Below are positions 58,557-64,000 of a stretch of 64,000 nucleotides of DNA, piece after piece (positions within the stretch are counted from its first letter, which is position 1; each line of letters starts with the position of its first letter). The position numbers and the translations under genes are program-made. Source of the stretch: Typhlomys cinereus (Eukaryota; Chordata; Mammalia; Rodentia; Platacanthomyidae); contig JALPQD010000006.1 in NCBI GenBank assembly GCA_023101885.1, forward strand, positions 15,485,585-15,549,584. Direction: 5' to 3'. Below the pieces are notes generated by a model. It was not told the origin of the DNA and did no database searches. It saw nothing but the letters and a program-made list of their open reading frames with translations.

Positions 58557-58954
58557 GTGTTGCAGTTTGCCTGCATGGTTGCTGATAAATGACCATCAAA
58601 CGGCTTAAGGGAAAAAGGGTTTATTTTCTCTTACTATTCCTAGTTACAGTTCTCAGTCCAGCTTGACGGGAGACATGCACCAACACCAGGGCTGAGAGAA
58701 CTGGCCACACCATCACATAACAGGTGAGAGAGGGATGATCCTTACATGCCAGACCAGCATGTCTGGCCACATGAACAGAAGGATGCTGCCTTCCTAAACC
58801 AGCTCTCAGTATTTTATTCACTTATATGGTGAATGGGCCTAGTCCCACCCACCATATACTGGGCCTTCCCCGTCAGCTAGAACTAATTCTCTACAAATGT
58901 GCCTAGAGCTCAAACCCTTAACCATCAAGTTAACACCTGTGCCTAACTATGACA
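58557..58954 (-). mobile_element. LTR-like repeat, family X, minus-strand copy
   Basis: In its own orientation it has 'tgtcatagttaggcacaggt', 'gggtttgagctctaggcaca', 'tttgtagagaattagttcta', 'tggtgggtgggactaggccc', 'agtgaataaaatactgagag', 'aaaataaaccctttttccct' and 'tcagcaaccatgcaggcaaa'. The blocks are collinear with 52484-52884. The 66-aa ORF at 58621-58821 is a shadow. Confidence 0.8.
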
Positions 58955-58999
58955 GTAAGGAAAAAAAAATGTATCTTTCTTGGAATAACTCGAAGTAAT

Positions 59000-59320
59000 T
59001 CGATTATGCCAACATTTCCTGAAAATTTCATAGATTCATTCTTTTTTATGACTGAAAGCCAGTTTTATCCCTTATTTATTCCTTTGGTGCTGGGCATCTA
59101 GGTTGGTTCCATAACTTTAGTTGCAAACAGTACTAGAATAAACACTGATGTTCAAGTATCTCTGTGACATACTAACTTGATGTTCTCCAGGTGATATTCA
59201 GGAAATGCATCACTGGGTTTTATGGTGGCCTGTTTGTCTTTTTCTGAGAATCTCTGTACTGATTTTCATAGAGTCTGGGCTAGTCTACAATCTAACCAAA
59301 ACACTGCAAATGTTCCCTTT
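59000..59320 (-). mobile_element. Old L1 ORF2/3' fragment, minus strand
   Basis: 'agtactagaataaacactga', 'tctctgtgacatactaactt', 'tcaggaaatgcatcactggg' and 'gagaatctctgtactgattt' followed by 'tcatagagtctgggctagtc' match the inverted end of L1 ORF2 block by block. Divergence is large. Confidence 0.75.
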
Positions 59321-59334
59321 TTGGGCATTGAATC

Positions 59335-59500
59335 CGGATGCCTGAGTTCAATCATTCAAACCCACATGCGAAAGGAGAAAGAATGGATTCCTGAATGTTC
59401 TCTGATCTTCATGTACATTTGTGAGTAGACACACACAAACACACATAGATACATGAATACATACAGGCACACAAACATACACATAAAGATCAAAAAATAT
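59335..59500 (+). mobile_element. B4-like SINE fragment
   Basis: 'ggatgcctgagttcaatcat', 'caaacccacatgcgaaagga', 'cctgaatgttctctgatctt' and an 'acacacacaaacacacatag' tail are the middle and tail of a B4-like SINE. The head is lost. Confidence 0.65.
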
Positions 59501-60669
59501 ATAACATTTTTTAAAAAGTTTCTCTTCTGTTAACATCAGTGTAAGCATTTGTTGCTATTAATTTTCTTAATGACTGAGTTTCTGACTGATTTTGTTTAGC
59601 AAATTTTGAAAGCTGAAGTCTTTCTCCAATGATCTCTCCAGTCTCAGGACTCATGGTATGCTTTTCTTGCATATAAATATGATAAAGGGACAGCTATTAT
59701 GCTTTGGGGGGTAAAATTGCCTTGCAGCTTTTTTAAAAGCTTACAGAGCTTTCAAGGAAATTCAGACATCTTACTTGAAAAAGATATAAAAATGTTTGAA
59801 AGAAAAGTATATCTACCTTTGAAAAAGTTTGAATGAAAAGTGAAACTCAATCTGATACAGTTCATAGTTATTGAAAAGGGAATTCTGGGATGAAATATTA
59901 AGTTTCAAATTCAACCTTAATGAGATACTGAAATATTGTAAAACTTGGAGCATTTATGGAAAATCACTTGATCTTAGGAAGTTCAGGTCTACAAAGCTAA
60001 AAAAGAAGAAATATTCAACAACCTAACTCATTAGGATTACTATGATCAAATTTAGAAAGCATCTTGCAGGCAAATTATACTCAGACTCATCTAATTCATA
60101 ATTTTACTTCTAACTTTTAATCTGTGAAAAGTTACAACTTCATCTAGTTACAAAGGCATAACTATAGGTGATATTTTCCTTAGCCCTAAGATTTCAAAAA
60201 GGCTTACAAAGAATCTTGGACAGTGTTGACACAAATTACCTTTTTATATTTGCTTAGAGACTGTGAAATTGTTGCTCAAATTTCCAACGACAACTCAGAG
60301 AAAAAGTGTAAGTAATTCCCACATCAAACAATCTAAGATGTGATGTCTGTGGTTAGCCAGGAATAATAGGTTTCTCAGAAGTTTGTTTAAAGTTTTGTAC
60401 TGGCTTTCCACAGGCAATCTCTTTGGAAATATGTAAGGAGACTGGTCATTGAATCTCATTTTGGAAAGTTGGTGGCAAGTAACTATCATATGCCAAGAAG
60501 GATGTAACAGCATTACAGATATCCTGAACTACCCCTCTGTCAATACTGTAGTCACTGCTACTGATTAGTCCTCATCAGACGAAGAAAAATAAATGAAATC
60601 AGAACTCAAAGAGTGCATCCTTTGAAAGATAACCATTTCCTAAGTAAGGTTACATTCTTTAATTAAATA
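59501..60669. other. Unassigned AT-rich intergenic sequence
   Basis: No gene or named repeat. Confidence 0.5.
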
Positions 60670-60810
60670 TGCATGTTCCTATGATCCAACAGAAGATCTC
60701 CAGATTAAGATGCATATATTAAGATGTTCATTGCACCATTATTTATAATGATAAACAGTTACAAAACATGAACATCCTACTGGATTAGAACTGTGTGATT
60801 AGGACACATC
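60670..60810 (+). mobile_element. Old L1 ORF2 fragment
   Basis: 'ttcattgcaccattatttat', 'aatgataaacagttacaaaa' and 'catgaacatcctactggatt' correspond to the well-known 'HQHYL*...KTWKQPKCPS' stretch of L1 ORF2, heavily decayed. Confidence 0.6.
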
Positions 60811-60829
60811 TGTTTTTCTTAGTTCTTTC

Positions 60830-61115
60830 AGGTAGCTATAGCGAGGAACTAGAAAATACACAACATGTATTTCTCATGGTTTGTAGAACAGAAGTCTGAA
60901 GTTCACATGCTGTCATGGTCAGGCTCTGATAAGGGCCTCTTCTGACAACATATTGTCAGTTACTTTTTCATCTATCTTCCATTGCTGGGAAGGACAAGGC
61001 TCCTGCCTGGACTCCTTATTGTAAAGACATTAATCCCAATCTTTACCCATTTCACTTATCTCTTCTGTTTAAACTAATCTCCTGTAGGGGCCCAAAGTGT
61101 TATTTGGTTGGGCAG
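60830..61115 (-). mobile_element. MLT1-like MaLR LTR, minus strand
   Basis: 'ttcaggtagctatagcgagg', 'catgtatttctcatggtttg', 'agaacagaagtctgaagttc', 'gataagggcctcttctga' and 'ttgtaaagacattaatccca' are the inverted 3'-to-5' blocks of a mammalian MaLR LTR. Solo and diverged, with no coding sequence. Confidence 0.68.
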
Positions 61116-61644
61116 TGTAAACACTCAATTAGTCACAGACACAAAAGAAATTAAACTTAACACTTGATCAAAAAATAATTAAAATATACATTTAACAAAG
61201 TAGGGATTGAAAAGGTGTTTTGCAGAATATGCATGTTTTTCTACTTTCTGTCACTTATGCCTTTTCTCATTTTGGCTAAGGATTCACACATACAATTTCA
61301 AAATATACATACAATTTATGGAAATCATGAAATGAAAACATGAAGTCTATCCATATTTACCACTTGATCATTTTGTGCCTCAGATGAAGATAGCTATAGC
61401 TTTCCTTGCCTGGACCCTTTCAGTCAGTCTTGTCTCTAGTGCTACCATTTTTGCTCCCTAACTTTGACACTTTTATACCAAAGTATGTTAAACATTTGCT
61501 TTAACTTTTACTTTTTTTTCTCGTTAAGAGTACAGAAATTGCCTCCCCCAGAATAGAACTTACAAAGCATCCAAACAATAGAGTATGTGGTGGTAAAGTA
61601 CTTTCACTGCAGATGGTAAGGCTCAACCCTCAATTTTGCCACAT
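61116..61644. other. Unassigned intergenic sequence
   Basis: No recognisable gene or repeat. Confidence 0.5.
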
Positions 61645-61790
61645 ACTGAGAAAGGATTTACTCCTTTGCCAATCTGTAAACTGGGATTGCTCTGAAGAAC
61701 AAAGGAATTTGTAATGTTTCTTGGGGCAATGTTTACTGTGAAGAATAAATGAATTTGTATATCATTTGTGACAGATATTATTCAGTTAGG
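61645..61790 (+). mobile_element. Possible MIR relic
   Basis: 'tttgccaatctgtaaactgg' and 'agaataaatgaatttgtata' resemble the MIR 'ctgtaaaatggg...aaatgaattaatatatg' section. The rest is too diverged to be sure. Confidence 0.45.
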
Positions 61791-63249
61791 TTTTCCATTA
61801 CAAACAAAACTTGCACCTCAAAGAGTAGGATTACCATGCATCTTACCTTCATGGGTATTGAGTCATGTTCTCATGATCATTCATATATTCATTTTTTTGA
61901 TAAGCAGAATAATATTGACTAACAAATAGGAAATGTATTTGGCAGGCCCAAGAGAATTTGGAAAATAGTTAGCTCATTTATTTTTTTTCTTGGGGGGGAG
62001 TCATTCAGTGCCATCAACTTGGACAAACTGCACAAATAGCTAAATTACACTTGTTTCTTCTACCAGGAGACATTCTGCCCTCATGATGACAAGACTGCCT
62101 CTCAAAGGGTTTTGGACAGTGCTAACTGGAAGAAATAGGAATATTATATGCTCATAGCAGGTGAAGTAAATCTGAGAAAAAATATATCTCAGCAAATGAC
62201 TATAAAATCTGAGGTGAATGAGACAATCTCACTCTCCATTTACAACTGTCATCACACTCTAGTTTTGGAGTTGCTAGTGAGAGCAGGATGGACACCTGCT
62301 CCTCTTGAAGAAGTATTTTAAACATCAGATGTAAATCAAAATGCTTCATGGATTTCAAACACCGTATAATTCACAGAACTGTTTACATGTTTCAATGAAG
62401 TAAAATCTTAGCTTGTGAATTTTGATTTGTTATTTGACAAACATTTCAGAACAAATTTGACTTGGAGGTGCATTACTCTTATTTGAAAATTACCTAAAGA
62501 TTCTGTCTCTCTAGCTCACGTTCACAGTGAAATGACACTCTTTGCTGTAGATCTCACTACCACAATTTTTTCTAGTAGTGTGCAAATACACGCTCAGAGG
62601 ATATAAATGCCTGCAAAAAACCCTGAAGCTTTAAATCATGTGAGCACTATGGCTTTGATTATTCTTAATGTTTCCCAAGTCTCAAATGGCTTGGAGAGTT
62701 TTATTATGCGTTTCATACTACATACTTAATATTCCCAACCATGAAATGATAATTTAGAGTTCATTCCTAAAATTGAAAATGAAACCCAGAAAAGTTCAGA
62801 GAGGGCAGTTCTCTGAAGGACAGTATTTGAATTCAAAACAGCATTGTTAAATTGGAGAAGTAACCTGAATCAACAAAAGGAAGTTATCAGCAATGAGTGG
62901 TAGTCATGAGGGAAAACCAAGCTGTACAACTGCAGACAGAGAAAGTACCATGTACTCATTTCAAGAGATCATAGAACAAATACAAACTTGATCACGTAGT
63001 GACTGAGCATCTTTTTTAGTTTGTTTTGCTCTTCAAAGAAGCTACTAAAACACATGAATTTGCTTGTCAGACTAAATCGCTCATCTTCTACTTTTATATC
63101 TTTTCTGCTTTACTCTCCTGATTCTTTTTATTTTTACCTGCATCCGATTAACTTTCTCGGGTCTTTTTGTTGCCTATTTAGTCGTTTGGTCTTGATCCTT
63201 TCAGAAAAAGTAATAAATGAGGAGTGAGAGTCCCTCTGAGCATTAGTTT
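61791..63249. other. Unassigned intergenic sequence
   Basis: About 1.46 kb without a recognised feature. The 68-aa ORF at 63021-63227 is serine/phenylalanine-rich, from pyrimidine-rich DNA, and has no support. Confidence 0.5.
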
Positions 63250-63258
63250 GAAAAGTAT

Positions 63259-63468
63259 GGGCTGGAGAGATGGTTCAGGGGTTAAGCCTCTGCCTTGCAA
63301 GCAGAGGGTCCTGAGTTGGGACCCCAGATCCCACATACAAATGCCAGGTGAGAGTGGTGGGGGGGTGGCCCGCGTTTCTGATCCTGGTGGGCTGAGCCTG
63401 TGAATCCCGGGGCAGAGCAAAAGAGAAGATAAAAGCAATCCATGATGATTGCCAAATTCACCCTTGAT

Positions 63469-63502
<34 letters not shown>

Positions 63503-63518
63503 TGAATAAATAAAAAAA
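63259..63518 (+). mobile_element. CA-tailed tRNA-derived SINE, best-preserved copy, with target-site duplication
   Basis: The head 'gggctggagagatggttcag' includes an A-box-like 'tggttcagggg'. 'gtcctgagttgggacccc' is the B-box region. The body 'gatcctggtgggctgagcct', 'caatccatgatgattgccaa' follows, then (CA)n at 63473-63500, 'attgaataaataaa' and A's. Direct repeats of 'gaaaagtat' at 63250-63258 and 63519-63527 flank it. Such SINEs are transcribed by RNA polymerase III and moved by L1 proteins in trans. The ORFs at 63178-63501 are shadows. Confidence 0.93.
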
Positions 63519-63527
63519 GAAAAGTAT

Positions 63528-64000
63528 AAGTAGTTGGCTCTATCTCATGTTAAAAAATATGAATTTCTATAAATTGCTGTCTATTTTTCTCTTATTGTAA
63601 AATGGTAAAACTCTATACAATACACTTGATCGCTATTTTTTAATTTTAGAAATATATTTTGTATAGTTTCTCCCTTGATCATTGTACACATTTATACAAT
63701 ATAACATTTCCTCCCATTTAATTCACTCGGTACCTTTGCCTAAATTTAAATAAGCTGACTGAGAGTTAGTAACTTATGTTTTAATTCTTCTTAAACTGTT
63801 GTAGTAGTGATTCAATATAAACAAAACCTATTGAAATTTATATCTTACTTTTTTGGATAGAAATTTAACAAAGTAGTTTTAGAATCAACATGGCAATTTA
63901 AAGGCAGAATAAAAAACTAAGAAAATAGAATAAAGATAGAAGATTTACTATACATGATCTCAAGACCTATTAAGAGTAATCAAGATAGTTGGGATAACTG
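63528..64000. other. Unassigned AT-rich intergenic sequence
   Basis: Very AT-rich. No recognisable gene or repeat before the window ends. Confidence 0.5.

Overview
The window is a stretch of non-coding mammalian nuclear DNA from a rodent. I found no protein-coding gene, no splice-bounded exon and no CpG island. It is AT-rich and full of stops. Its dominant content is retrotransposon debris, microsatellites and one nuclear copy of mitochondrial DNA. The rodent call rests on B1 (7SL-derived) and ID (tRNA-Ala/BC1-type) SINEs, an ID-B1 composite, B4-like SINEs, Lx-like L1 3' ends and ORR1-like MaLR LTRs. A lineage-specific CA-tailed SINE and one GA-rich-tailed SINE resemble what I remember of dipodoid rodents (jerboas, jumping mice). 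That finer placement is inference only. Repeat family names are from recall of consensus features, not from a database search.

Layout. 1-3693 is a degenerate L1 whose ORF2 is interrupted by a second, same-strand, 5'-truncated L1. 3.7-20.7 kb is mostly unassigned sequence with scattered L1 3' ends (two with clear target-site duplications), SINEs, a truncated processed retrocopy (11527-11743), three short tandem duplications and several microsatellites. 20.74-21.99 kb is a NUMT spanning mitochondrial ATP6 and COX3. 23.2-31.3 kb holds an MLT1-like LTR, an Lx-like L1 3' UTR, several SINEs and three copies of one segment (28045, 28857 inverted, 31066). The third copy abuts a 270-bp purine/pyrimidine/purine tract.

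31.6-36 kb carries an Lx-like L1 end and three MIRs. 37-41 kb has a 157-bp tandem duplication and an LTR-like element split by an L1 with a 16-bp target-site duplication. 42.7-48.9 kb is SINE- and LTR-rich. 48.9-52.5 kb is the longest stretch in which I recognise nothing. 52.5-61.1 kb holds two copies of one LTR-like family in opposite orientation, plus MIR, MLT1-like and old L1 relics. An intact CA-tailed SINE lies at 63259-63518.

No genes work together here. The biology is that of successive retroposition waves: old MIR/MLT1/L1M relics, then Lx-like L1 and MaLR LTRs, then a lineage-specific L1 with a G-rich 3' UTR and CA-tailed SINEs. I found no undescribed functional system. The items most worth checking are the three-copy repeat with its inverted pair, the triplex-prone tract, the unidentified retrocopy and the NUMT.
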